Below, one piece after another: positions 28,901 to 42,800 of a stretch of DNA of 64,000 bases. This DNA comes from Sipunculus nudus. Taxonomy: Eukaryota > Annelida > Sipuncula > Golfingiida > Sipunculidae. The stretch spans positions 53,703,676 to 53,767,675 of the forward strand of contig CM049316.1 in assembly GCA_026874595.1 (NCBI GenBank), written 5' to 3'. Numbering within the stretch: position 1 is the stretch's first letter; every line of letters starts with the position of its first letter. Below the pieces are notes generated by a model. That model did no database searches. It saw only the letters and a list, made by a program, of their open reading frames with translations, and was not told the origin of the DNA. The position numbers were made by a program, and so were the translations under genes.

Positions 28901-31900
28901 GAAGTTCAAGGTCTCCAGTTTTCTTTTTTCAGGTCTTGGCTCAAACAATTCCCAATTCTGACAGGAAAATGTGCAGTATTTCAGGGGTTATTGGGTTGCA
29001 ATTTTTTTAAATTTTGGATTAATTGAAATTGAAGATTAAGGTCAAAGTCACCAGTTTTTAACTTGTTCAAGAACTTGGTTGAAATTTGTGTATCAAATTT
29101 TAGGAAAGAATATGCTGTGTTTAAAAGTTATCATATTCACAAGAAATCCTAGAAACAATCCTAGAAACAATGCCCTATAGTTTGGCTGATCTGACCCTGA
29201 GGAGCCAGGTCAAGGTCACCAGGTCAATCATTTGAGAACTTGTGTGAAACCATTTGTGTATTAGATTTGAGTAAAAAATAAGCAATAGATTTAAAAATAT
29301 GGGGTTCACTCAATTTTTTTTATTTCAGCTTATCTGACATTGAAGATGAAGGTCAAGGTCACTGGTTTGAGATTTTGAAAGAAACAATTAAAATGAAAAT
29401 TTTCTTTAAAAAAATGAACTGGTTCAAAAGTTATGGCATTCACAAGAAATAATACAGACTGCAACAGACCAAACACTATATGTCTCCTTTACAGGAGGGG
29501 AGACATAATAATACCACTACATACCTTTACAATATTGGACGCCTCTTTTGAATCCATTGTGAAGATGACCACCTTCTTATTGGACAGGGAGCTGTCAACC
29601 AGTTCATTCAGGACTCTGACTCGCTGTTCATCCTCACACATATGAACATTCTGCATATAAAATAAATGATTGTATTATATGTTCATTCAGTAACACACAT
29701 GCACGTTTCTGATAAATTCTCTGCAAATAAAATCCATTTTACATGCATGTTTCTGTAAATATTCTGCATATAAATTCAAAATATGTATAAACATATGTAT
29801 TGCCAGTTTCTGTTTCCAAACGTTATTCACATTCTAACACATGACAATCACTTGATGACATCTTTGCAATATGCAGTAAGCCACTTAAGTTGCTCCTATG
29901 CAATAAAATAGGGTTCAAAGCATTTATTGAAACAAAATATTCGTGCTTTTTCATATTTCTGCGCTGATGACTGTTTAAGGGAAATTTCCACAAAGAAAGC
30001 AACCATAAGCAAACAATCAAGTGGAAACAGCATATGGATAAGGTTGCCCATTTCTGGTTTATACTTGATACCTTTTGCTTTGTTCATTATTACAGAAGCA
30101 GCTGTTATAGAGAACAGAAAAACCAAAAGTCTCTCTTTGGAAAGAACAAAATAAATAAGTGATCCAACTTTTAACAAGTGAAACCATAAGAACTTCTTCT
30201 GACCTGCTTGACCTTGGAGTACACAGCAGCTTCTAACATAGTGGTCACTATGACGACAGGCTCATGCATATATGCCTGCTGAAAGGATTCCATCCCTGGA
30301 GTCCACTCTGATGACATCATCACGATCTGGCTCGGACACATTCTGTTTTTATCTTCTTTTAAAATATTCATATATACTTCCATGATTGTCTTCAACTGAC
30401 AAGAAAAATAAGTGACCCATGGGTTATGGTGCTCAGCTTATGATCATTACCTGTCACTTTGACCTAATATGACTGAAATCTTTAGACATGAGGGGGAAAA
30501 AAGTAATTAACATGATACATGGAGCACAGACCGATTTTACTAATTAAGCCACCCAAGAATCATATTTGTGCAATGTTTTTAAGAATTTGACATCGTAGTT
30601 TTGCAAAGAAGACTATTGTAGCCCTCAATTTGACATAAGCTTACTTCCTCACATGACCAAGTAGTGTCACCAATCTCATTCAAAGGATAAAGAAATATCA
30701 AAAATGAAATAGCATATTCTTTTAAAATCCTTGCAACAGTTACTGAAAATCTGTTACTGCTGTTTAGAACATATTTCAGGTCCTGTTTGGGGATTTTCTT
30801 TAATCTTTGTGAGCTGTTATTGAAATAGATGTTAATGTTATTATCTCATATGTATGATCCAATGCAGCATATTTATTCAGCAATCTTCAAATACATGAAC
30901 TATCTCTACACGGATTACAAGTGAAAAAAATCAAGAATCCAGCTACTGTCAGATTCATACCCATTCCCTCGAAGCCAATACAGATGCAGTGAGCATTCAG
31001 CCACTGGACAGGGCAGATTAATCAGCTGCAGATTGATTTGCATCAATATTATTGACTTCTAGAAGTAGTTTAAAGAACAAATACAAAAAAGATTTACATT
31101 ATTATAATACTTACATGTTCCGTGTGCTTCTCAGTCAAAGTGTGTGCATCATCAACAATCTGAAAGATAACAAGTCCTGTTCCTTAAATATTGCTGTACA
31201 TTTATCAATAAATGGTGACTGGTAACGTATCTCACATTCAGTCATCCACATTGTCATTAACATCACTTTATTAAGGAGACAAAGTCTGCATATTTGCAGT
31301 TTTTACTTACTGGTAGGTCATTTTGTGCTTCCACTTTTAAAAGACTACATGTGTAAAGGATAAGTAATGTTATTCCAATATCAATTGGTTAGGAACAAAC
31401 CTGTTTATTCCACGAGAATGAGATTTTTTAGTGGTTTTAGAGTCACTGGTGATGATAAAAAAGCTCTTGATAAGTAACAAGCAAATCAAAAGTACATATC
31501 TGAAAGAAGTTTCTCTTGAAAAATGAAATTATTTAAAGAGTGACAGTCGTAACAATTCTGTAGTGTAAACGTATCTCACCAGGTGACAGAGTCGTTTCAG
31601 ACTGGTACATTGCTTCGCTAACATTCGTACCAGACATGGTGCCGTGGCAACCAGGATCTCACAACCGTTGATCAGCTTAACCTGAATTCAAATCAAAATA
31701 TAGTTTCGTGGATGGCAAAGCCCTTTTTAAACATTCATCTGAATGCATAAATGTAACACTGGCTTTAAGGATACATTTGTGGAACTATGCAAATTAAAAC
31801 TTAAATGGTTACTGCAGCAAGGGGATGCTCTGTACTCAAATCTGTATCTATAAACATTTTTATGCAGAAAGGGAATCTGAGGATCTGCTGTACATATTTG

Positions 31901-34900
31901 AAGAGCTCTGTATGGAGGACATCTAGCTTTGGCACAGGTGAACATTTAAGCCCTTATTATATGTATAAACTGACTGTGCTGGGTGATCTCTGTTTACCTC
32001 CTGTCCAAATACTGAAAGATACCTATCCCTCAACAAATGTCGCGGACCTGGTAACAGTGCAATATAAGAAACCTACCAAAAGATTCTGTTAGGCTATTGT
32101 TTTAGTAGTTCTTCAGTTTCCCCAGGGTATTTTTTTATTTATATTTGGATCACGACTGGTTCCCCTGCATGTGCTATTTTATCCAAAACCAGTCACTGGT
32201 GCTGGCCTTTTCAGTCACTCTCACCACTGTGTTGCCATGGTAATGTGCCTACACAGATGTGAAAGGGGTCTTCTGATTGGCCAACTAGTAAAGAAATTTT
32301 TACTTGTGCAGACAGGCATTTTTTTTTTAAAATCACCATTGATCTGACTGCATAATGGCAGTTATGCACTTCTATCACTACTGTTTATATTGGAGTTCCC
32401 CTCAGAATGTGGCCACTGGCCAATCAGGGTGTAAACTTTGAGTGAGCATGCTGTGATGTCGAGACTATTTATTGTGTATATGCATTGGCAGCATTAAACA
32501 GATGACAAGCTACATGTTCCTTTACTTGCTAAAATTAACTTATGTCCACTGAGGTGAAAAGATTGTCGTTATTTAAAAGAAAGTCTGAAATTTACGACTA
32601 CAATAATATTTGAATTAGGAATGAAATTGAATGCAAAGGATCCAATAACTGAATCAACTCAAAGGCCCCTCACAATTCAGAGGCCTTATATGTTTATGGT
32701 AGGAACTGAACATAAAGGAGGTCACTCTGCTACAAGATTCAAGGACTTTTCAAGGACTACAAAGGAAAAATTTACATTTTCAAGGACTTTCAACCCTTTG
32801 GAATTGTCATTTAAAATTTAAACACTTTTAGGGGATTCTGGGAACTGTATGCACCCTGGAAGGAACCTTTATGAAGTGACAAAAAGAAACTGAGAGAAGT
32901 CATCCACAGAGATGACAAGTGCAGAGTATCTGGGTCATATCCATATTTAACCAGATCCTCCATTTCTTGAATCCTTTCTCTCTACAGAATTCTTTGAATC
33001 CATCAATAATGTGTTTAGTCCTGTTTCACAGATATGTACACCAGTCAGCACATCTTCGCCCTAGATAATAATACAGTAAAACACAACACATGCAGATTGT
33101 AAGAATGTATTAACCTGGTTAAACTAGAACAGCCAGTATAGAACACCTGCAGTTCTTTACCTTACATTACCATGGTCTATCCGGAAATAATTTGAATCAA
33201 ATGGTACTGTATCACTATCTATCAAAGGTAACTTTAACTTGAATCATATCCACATAACAGGCGAGGATAAAAATTATGTTTTGTAGCTGACAGGTCAGGA
33301 TAATTCATTTCACTATTTGATGAGATTCTTACCTCATAGGTATTTTCTCCTCCACCACCAAAGACCACCTTGGTTCTAATGTTGTTTGTGCAGCTGGAGA
33401 CCAGTTCTATGCAGCAGTCATATACATGACTTGCCTTCTGCCAGGTCGCACACAGAATCACTGCTATGGGCTACAGCAAACAGCAAACAGCACAAAGTCT
33501 GCTCACAATGCTCATGTATTCACTGAATGAGACCATTCTAATATGTCCAAATTTTATAGCATCTTCATGAACTGAGTAAAATTAAATAAAATATTTGATA
33601 AAATAGCATTCACTACCTGCAGGACTTTGGTAGCCATTGTATTGAGATCAACAAAACTACAAAATACAAACTTTATGATAGGAGCTGAGTAAAATAAAAA
33701 TAAGATACAGTATGATAAAACAGCATTCACTACCTGTAGGACTCTGGTTACCATTGTACTGAGACTGATACAATTATCCAATAGAACTTATAAGGAATAC
33801 CACATCCCAGCCATCAAACGGACAACGGATAAGAATCAAAACTTTCAATACCTTAACTTATCAAGAAACATGAATATGGGCAGTCATCAAGCAAATACAT
33901 GCATCCACTAAATCTAAGGGTGTGGATTCAGTGAGGCATAAAATGTCTCCTGATGTGAGAGCCATCAAAACTCTTGGCAAAGGTATCACTTGACTTTGGT
34001 GATACCACATTTCAATTAAATAGATCTGGTCTTGTGAACCCTGTCTACTGACATGCCATATAGCTGGTGCCACATGTCATATTCAGTGGATACTGGTAAT
34101 CCTGATGAGTTAGAATGAGATGTGTGCACATAATTTTCACTGAAAATATATGCATGGATGGATGATGTGCCACAAAAAACAATTTTTAGATGGCAGCAAC
34201 ATTCTTGTGTATGAAAATGCAAAGAAAGATCCATGGACATGGAACATTTGAGGCCATTGCATCAAACCACTCCTGAGATATGTGCATAGATAAGTGCTAC
34301 TCTTGTGTGTATAGCTCAGAAGACTTACAGTCAGCATAGCAAAAAATCTGTTAAATGTAAATCTGGAATGTAAAAAGGCAATGACAAACTGCTGCATCTG
34401 ACACGGTCTTCATTTGAAATTTCAAGATCGTGAATTGGCATATTGAGTCACATATCATGATTCATGGGAAAGTTACACAGGCTGTTTTAGTTTTAGGCTG
34501 ATTTCTGTTCAATGATCTCATTGATCAAATATAGTTCATTTCATGTATAAGCTGTGACAATGCTAGAGATTGTTTCACAGCTGTATCAGTTCTGCCTGCA
34601 TAAACAGCAAGATCTTTTGACATGCAAAATTTCTCAGGAATCACTCCGGAGACATGTGATTTTCACTCAAAACAGATGCACCAATGGATGCCATGAAAGA
34701 AAGGTCTGAGGTTATAACAAATCTGCCAGGTACCAGGTCTCATATGACCTTATTATGAAAGTAAAAGTTCTGAAAAATTCCATTCAGCAGTACTGGAACA
34801 GTTATCTTAAAATGGGAGTAGCAGAACCCAGCTGAAAACATAATATCCATGAAATTTTGAGGTGCTCCCATCTGAAATATGGTTCTGCACTTTAAAATGT

Positions 34901-36818
34901 AAATATTGGAGCAGCATTTTAACCAAACTCATTCCTTGCCTGGCCTTCCTGACTTTGTTTTGCCATCAAAGACAATCCTGCACAAGCAATTCATACAATT
35001 CTTATCCAGAATCTGAGCAGAAACCCCGAGTCAACAAGCAGTTTGTTTAGTTTGGATTTTCTGCAAGCTTTATCTTGAAAGAGCAATTACTGATTATTTT
35101 CTTTTTAGTGTGGAGATAATTCTTGACTCAAAATCAATGTTTTAGAGATAATATGATTACTGTCCATTTACTTACTGAGCCCCCTGGAGGCAGTCCATCG
35201 TAGTTTGTAGTGTACTGCAGCTCCGTGAGTAGAGGAGGGAGATAAGCATGTGTCTTCCCAGACCTGTTGGCAATTCCAATAACATGACTCCCTTGCAGAA
35301 TTTGTGGCCAGCAATATGCTTGAATGAGTAACATGCTTGACTGTGGGAATCCAATAGATATAAGTCTCTGTAAAAATATACACAGATACAGGTCCAGCTG
35401 GATAGCAAATAGCCTTTATACACTGAAGCGTCTGAAAATTCAGCACCAATTTGTACAACAATTAATACAGCAACATATCTTTTTCTTACAAAAGTCATAA
35501 TTTAGAATTGTTCAAAAATAAAGACAGAAAACCAGCTATAGATAATGAAAAATAGACACTGATGAGAGAGAGCCTCTTATAAAACATACAGATGCAACAA
35601 ACCATTTACTTCTAGAAGAATACACAAAGTTCATGCTCTCACTTTATCAAGTGTGCTCACTACATTTAAAGCAAAACACACAACAGAAAATCATATTTAA
35701 CTTATCAGCTTGTTCATGTAAAGATTACAAATCAGCGATTCAAGATATATATCAGATTCTCAGTGATCATGGCCATCTATGGTCAGTCTCTGCCATTACC
35801 TGTTTCAAGAATTCACTGAAGCGTGCTTCGTTCAGAGAAGTGACAGGTCGGAATCGAATGCCATTTGCGATGTACACTCCATGTTGTAATGGATCCTCAT
35901 CCTAAAAACCATATATCAAAGATGTATCCTAATGACATGAAGGTAAAACAATAAGGTATTTGATTTTTATAACAAAGCAGCTGCAACTAGGCCCAACAGG
36001 CACGAATTGTCCACTGCCATATATGTTTAACTGGGTAAGTATGGCATAGATGATGCCCTAATATCCCTAAACCTAAGCAAGAATCCCTTTTATATTCTAA
36101 ATACATGCAAAACAGAAACTGAATTTTAAATAAAGAATATACAATATTACTACCATTTAATTCACCCACCAGCTTAAGTATGAGTGTCAACAGGGATATT
36201 GCAGAATATATTCAGTAACCCTTAACATAAAGAAAACTTTAAAAGGGAGTTAGATATAAATGGGAGACATTATTTAATTTTTGGGTAAAATGGAAAGTGC
36301 TTAAAGTTGAGTTTTCAGCCTGTAGCTTGTAGAATACTGGTCATGTTTCCCTCAACTTTTCATAAAGACATATATCATGTAACATGCTTTGTGATTGGCT
36401 AACTGGGAAGCTTTTACCCATAGTATGTTCAATACTTGTAACACACTCTGTGATTGGGTAACTGGTCAGCTTATCCACTGTGTTGACTATGATACTCATT
36501 TTAATTTATCTCAAGGAAATAAACCCAAATTAATAAAGTAACAGACCCCAGAAAAAGTCAGCTGAGCAAATATACTAACCTGTTCACCAAATGAGCTCCT
36601 GGTGAAAGTTGTCCTACTGGACTGTTGGTTCAGTTCCCTTAGTAATCTGTAATCGAAAATATTATAAGTTTTTAAGAATTGGCTGCCTATAGTGCAAGAC
36701 TACAATGAATGCCAACTTAGTACGAACATGATTTATAAACTAAATAAATAATTTAACAATCAAATAAAATAAGCAGTTTAAATACAAATTGATTTCAGAA
36801 AAAGCAACAGTATCATAA

Positions 36819-36860
<42 letters not shown>

Positions 36861-39800
36861 TGTTTTGGCGGATACAATAATTCTGAGGTGCACAAACAGG
36901 CCCCTTAACTCAGAGAATATAGGTCGCAGTGACCTAATTTCAGGTGTCGAGGGAGATTTTTATGGAGATACCAGGTCAAATGGTTACAATTTGTTTTTGA
37001 CAGACAAGGAATGTTCACTTTAGTTCAGATGACTTTCAGTTAGCTGAACTAAAAATTATATTAAGTTAAATAACTTTGAATATAATAAAAAGTTAAAGCA
37101 AATTAATATCACTCTAGTGCAACTATTTAAATGCCTGCTGGTTGTCTAAATCACCTGTGATTGAAGCTTATTATAACTAGGCACAGGGGTGCTTGCTAAC
37201 TTTTAATATACTGCATTACCAAAATAAAGGGACAGCTTTAGATGCATAAACTTTGAAAAAACTTGAGGTGATCATCCAAGTCATAGCTAGGTCAGTTGGA
37301 CATTCAGGTTGGACAATTTGACGAAGTCTGGGCAAAATTTGGCCCCCTTCCCTTTCCTGGTGGGAACAAATTTCTCAACATATAAGCAAGAAATTACAGT
37401 AACTTTGGTATTTAGGCCAACTTCATGACTTATGTCTAATAGAATGTTAGTTTAAAATTTAAAAATCCCCTAATTTTATATGGACTGTACAGAAAGTTAT
37501 AATAACAAATGCAAGGCACATTTTATGGCACTTTATGGTTTTTTGATAGTCTTTTAAGGTGGAGGAAACAAAATGACCAAAGACAAATCAGTGGCCTTGG
37601 ACAGACCACTATAACCAACTCTTATGGCCAGGCAAGGAATAAAATGTGGGTCACCAGCAAAGGGAGCCCAGCTTGTTACTACTGGACTGTCCAGGCACAT
37701 TTAGACTAAGAGATGTAATAATATCAAATGCTTTGTTATTTTGCTAGTGAGATGGTAGAAGCATATTATTTTAACAGGACAGTTTTACAAGTACTTGTCA
37801 CTAGACAATGACATTAATGTCTCATGATGAACTATTTACTTACTTTTTTCCTGATAATCTCCTTTTGTCCAGTACTTTCCGTTCATCTTTTTCCTCAAGT
37901 TCTTTATCTTCAGTCAGTCCAGTTTTGGCCCGAAACAAGCTGAAAGGAGAAATGATCAGCTGAAGATAAAATGCACTACCAACGGTTGGGCACGGGTACT
38001 TGTACCTGTACCTGGTTACCCATTCCAGAAGACCTGAACTTGTGTCTGAACATCATGAAAAGAAGTACCTGTACCTTAAGCTAAAGTGTCCATGCCTGGT
38101 GATGTGTTCACTTGCATATAGGTAGAGAAATTATGCAACTGTTATTAGTTCAAGTGTCTTAAACTTATCTTAATTTACCTGCAACTATACCAAGGTACTT
38201 TCTGCAGTACAACTTGGCCCTGTACCTAGGTACTCTTCAAAAGTCCTGTACATGTACCTGACCTTTTCAAAAGTACCTTACCTTCTGCATAAGTACAGAT
38301 TATCTCACCTCCCGGGATCACTCATTCTGGCAGGTTTGCGAGCTTCTGCCTGGTGTCTTTGCTGTCGACCTCTGGCTTCTGGTTGTATCCCTCTGTTGCT
38401 CTCTGCTGGTCTGTAACTGTCCAGTGAGTGCCGACCTGGCAACATTCCTTGTTTGCTGTTCATCAACAAGCTGTCATCCAGGCAAGTATCAGGCACTCTT
38501 TCTGATGAGGACTTTTTCAAAATTGACTTTGGTGGTCCGAAGCTCTCATTGCCTGATCTATAAACATACATTAAGATTGGTAATATTATTGATATATTTG
38601 TAACATTTATGATTTAGATGTGAATGGAACATAACAAAATATAATGAAATAACAGTTTAATATAATGTAACATAATATAACATAATTTGACACTGCACAT
38701 AACATTGTAAGGAAGGTATAACAGAATGGGATTGTATAGTAAGAGCAATTTTATTATATTATGAAAAACACATTTCTGTCCACATAAAAAACAGAAGAAA
38801 AGAAGTATTTTTCAACTAATATAACATATGTGGTGATAATAACTTATAAATATGCTGTTTACATCTGAAAAAGTAATAATACTGTCAACCTGGGCCATGA
38901 CTCACCTTGGGCCAAGGGTATCTTCACTATCACTGAATGTCACATTTCGTCGCTGGTACTTATCTCGGCTAATGTTGAGTGCTCCCAGACTGTCACTGCC
39001 TCTTTGAAGCTGACCTGTTCCCCGGTAACTGATGAAGGATTCAGAACTTTCACTGGAGCTGAGCTGACCAGAAGCTTCTCCAGACCCACCTCCTGATGAC
39101 AACTGCCTTAGCCCTGGTGACACAGCTACACCAATCTCTGCACCATCACCTTTACCCAGTCCAGCATCCACAGCACCAGGTAACCCAGTCTTTGCTGTTA
39201 CAGCAGGAGGTTTCTTGGAACCAGCAAATGCCACCGCTGGCAGCCTTGCTCGGGTAGGGCCTGCACTTAACAGTAATGGATCTACAGCACTGGGTAACCC
39301 TGGCTGCTGAGACAAGTCGGATGCAGCGCTCAGGGATTCATCTCCATCCTCCAGACTCTCCATCTCCTCCACTGCTTTTCGTAACGTGTCAATCCGACTC
39401 TTCCGTCCTGTGCCTCTGATTGCTCTCGAGGTTTGAGCTGAAGCAACAGATCCATTTTTAGTTTCAACATCCTTTGACAAAGGTTGCTCCTTCCCCTTAT
39501 AAAGTTTCACAGAATTTTCATCTGATGTAGCATCACTTTCGCTCATCAATCCCCTCAGAAGTTCAAGTGTGCTGACTGGACCAGACCGTGATGGCTTACT
39601 GTCTGCTGAATCACTAAACTGACCCTCAACAGGGGATGCCATTTTCTCATCATGTGACCTGTTTTTACCAGGATTTACAATCAGCTGCTGTAATTTTGCT
39701 ATACCCCGCCCTAGTGGTTGTGGTGGACTGGGTAAAGTTTCAGTATCCCCTCTTGACAGACTAGAATGGGTTGTATTTTCACCTCTTGGTGGGCAAGGGT

Positions 39801-42800
39801 TCGTTGTATTTACAGCTGCTGGTTGACTGGAATGGGTTGTGTTTTCAGCTCTTGGAGGACTTGCAGTTGGGATTGGTTTGCTTTCTGGCAGACTTGAAGT
39901 GACTGAATCACTACTTAAGTAATCATCACTATCAGGCACAGCAAACAGCCTTGACTGGATCTGACGAACTATTTCATCACCTGCCCCAAAATAATCTCTG
40001 CTGTGACTGGCTGAAGGTCCACCTCGCAGGCTATCCTGTATCAGGCTACTTTCATCAGTATCACTTTCACTTTGTGCAGGAGTCTGTCCCTTGTCCTTGT
40101 CAAACACAGACAGGTACTTCTTGTAATTGTCTCGTAATTCAGCATCGCTGGTCTCAACTTCAGAGGAGCCTTCTTCTTCCTGAGATAGGAGAGGCAGCTG
40201 GACCCTTGTCACTGGAGGGACTCCTACAATACACCATTATATGTAGTTTATCATATTTTTATACAGAAACTGTGGTTCACTTTATACTAGCAAGGTTGAA
40301 TTTTCATTAATTAACCTTGCATGAGATGAGGGTTATTGTTTTCACTTGATTCTGTGTGTGTGTGTGTGTGTGTGTGTCCACAAGATATGTGGAGAAAGGT
40401 ATCATGGATGTTATTGAAATTTGAAATGTCCCAGAAGTTCAATTTTGGTGTAAATTCATGAGTAAATAACCCTGGAATGAGTGTTTTATGGGTTTTTATA
40501 GCACAGGTACATAGCTTGTGACATTATAGCCACCTTTAAGTGAGAGTTGTGATGTCACAAGGATAATGATGTCACAACACGTGTATGTGCCATTTCCCTG
40601 AAAGGTGTAAGTTAATCAAAGTAGAATATGTGGCATGGTTGTTCATGGATATTCTCAGGAATATCAAAGGTTTAATAAACATTCCAAGCCACCAACTCTT
40701 AACACTATCTTCAGTGCTGGGTTTGCATTCCCACATTATTAAAATTTAGTATTTTTACCATATTTGTATGGTTCCACTTGCACAAATTCATTGTAAGGCT
40801 ATGAAGCTTGGTACAGTATGAGCCCTTAATAATCTGACCAAGCAAGCTGCTGATACTTCCTCATGCAGCCTGTGTTTGTATAGTAATGTACTGCCCTAGT
40901 AAGATGTGTAGTTGAATCCCAAGAGTGAGCTACATTTTAGGTGAGTTGTGTTATAAAAACCTATTGCCAACCCAGCTATGGAATGATAAGATCTTTAATT
41001 AGTGTGGGCTCCAGTCAAGAGCATTATCTGATAAAAACCATTCTTGATATGTCTTTAAAAGAGATATCATACTTATTATAGTGACAAGGACCAAAGGACC
41101 CAAAGCTCACCTGAAGAATAAAGTAACTTCAGGTATATATTAATTTAAAATACAGAACTATTTACAAATTTGACATGCCTGCTATCATAAATAAATCTCC
41201 TGTATTTTTTAACATTTTGCAATTTATATTATATTGAGATTTAACAAATATGCCCATGACAGTTTTTATGAGACTGCTGGACTGACTCTCACAAGACCTT
41301 AGCAGGAACACAGATATATTATTGGGCATACAGGATGAACACACTTTTACTTCAAATGGTATGCACAAAACATGTACATAAGCTACTTTAATGCCTGTTA
41401 CAAACTCAAAATAAACAAATCCCTAAACGATTCTAATATCATGCAATTTGCCAACAGCTATATTCATGCAATCTACTTTTACCACAAAAATGAAAATATG
41501 TGGACAAAATAAGGAGGAAATGCAAGCCTAATTTTAAAAACAAAACTGATTTCATTGATAAAGGACTTAATTTTATGGTCTCAGAATTTTCTTAAGGTGT
41601 GTATTAATATGATCCAGCATATAAGACCTCTAGGCTTATTTAATAATTACAAGGCATTATTAATTAAAGAACCCATACCAGTATTTTTAATATGGGTGTT
41701 CATTTAAATATTATGATTATTTCATTTTGAAATTTGCATGAATAAAGTACATTTTGGGGGTTTTCATGATTTATATTGTTCAATATAGGAAAAAAAATAA
41801 AGCACTATGTTGAAAGTGGAATGTGTTTTATACTTAATGGCTAAGAAATATTCATACAAAGTTAAACTGACCTTTCTGCCTGCGTTTGGTTTGAACAGTG
41901 CTGACGGCGTACTCATCTTCTACCAGTCTGTCATTCAGACACACATTTCCTGATGGTAACCTCAGGTACAGCCTGATCTGCAGGTTTTTATTCTCATCCT
42001 CCCCGAACAACTCAGCCGTGAAACATGTGCTCTCTGTTAAAGAAAACAAATATACATATGTCTTTTGCTCTACTTGCCCCCTGTATTTAATAAGGTCTTT
42101 TGTTTATCTAGATAAATGAAAGATCACCATATGAAAAGACACTGTATTTTGTGATAAAGCCTTTGGATTTAAGAACACAAATACATGTAGCTGGCAAACT
42201 CTCCAATGAGGCCATTTATTTTTCTTCCTTAAGAAATAAAAGGAAATGCCTTTAATTTACAAAACAACAGAATTCATTTTTTTAAAGAAGACCTCTATAT
42301 ATGACATTCTTTAGTGCTGGTAAAAATGAAATTTAATATTTTTTTCAGATTTAAATCATCTTAAATCATACTAGCCCTGACATTCTTTCAATTACAGATT
42401 ACAATCAAGGATAATATATATAATGCTATTAAATAATTATTACATTATATGATCTATTCATTCATATCTGTGACAGTGCTTCACATTCATAACTGTTCCT
42501 CTGTCAAATGGTGCAGATACTGGAGTGAGTCCTGTTTTTATTATCAGGCAGGAAAACAATCCTTGAAACTTTAAATTCCTGATTAAAGACAATCATACTT
42601 CATGGTTTATCAATACAATTATCACACTAAACATTGTACTGTACATTCAGTTTCAATATATGGTACACAATAAGATGTGGCTTACCTTTCACAAGCTTCA
42701 TGACAAATTCATTTGCTGAAGTATCCCAGGTGGTGCTTGGTCTGTCAATTATATTTTCAATTAAAATGATTAAAATAATTTCATTTGTGTTTGTTATCTT

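Larger units (their letters stand above)
29791..31579. other. Introns around exons 30204 and 31115; R1 fragment at 30408-30660
   Basis: GTGACCCATGGGTTATGGTG at 30412 is a variant of the palindromic start seen at 14909, 23350 and 45523, and 30590-30660 resembles part of R1. Otherwise nothing recognised. Confidence 0.5.
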
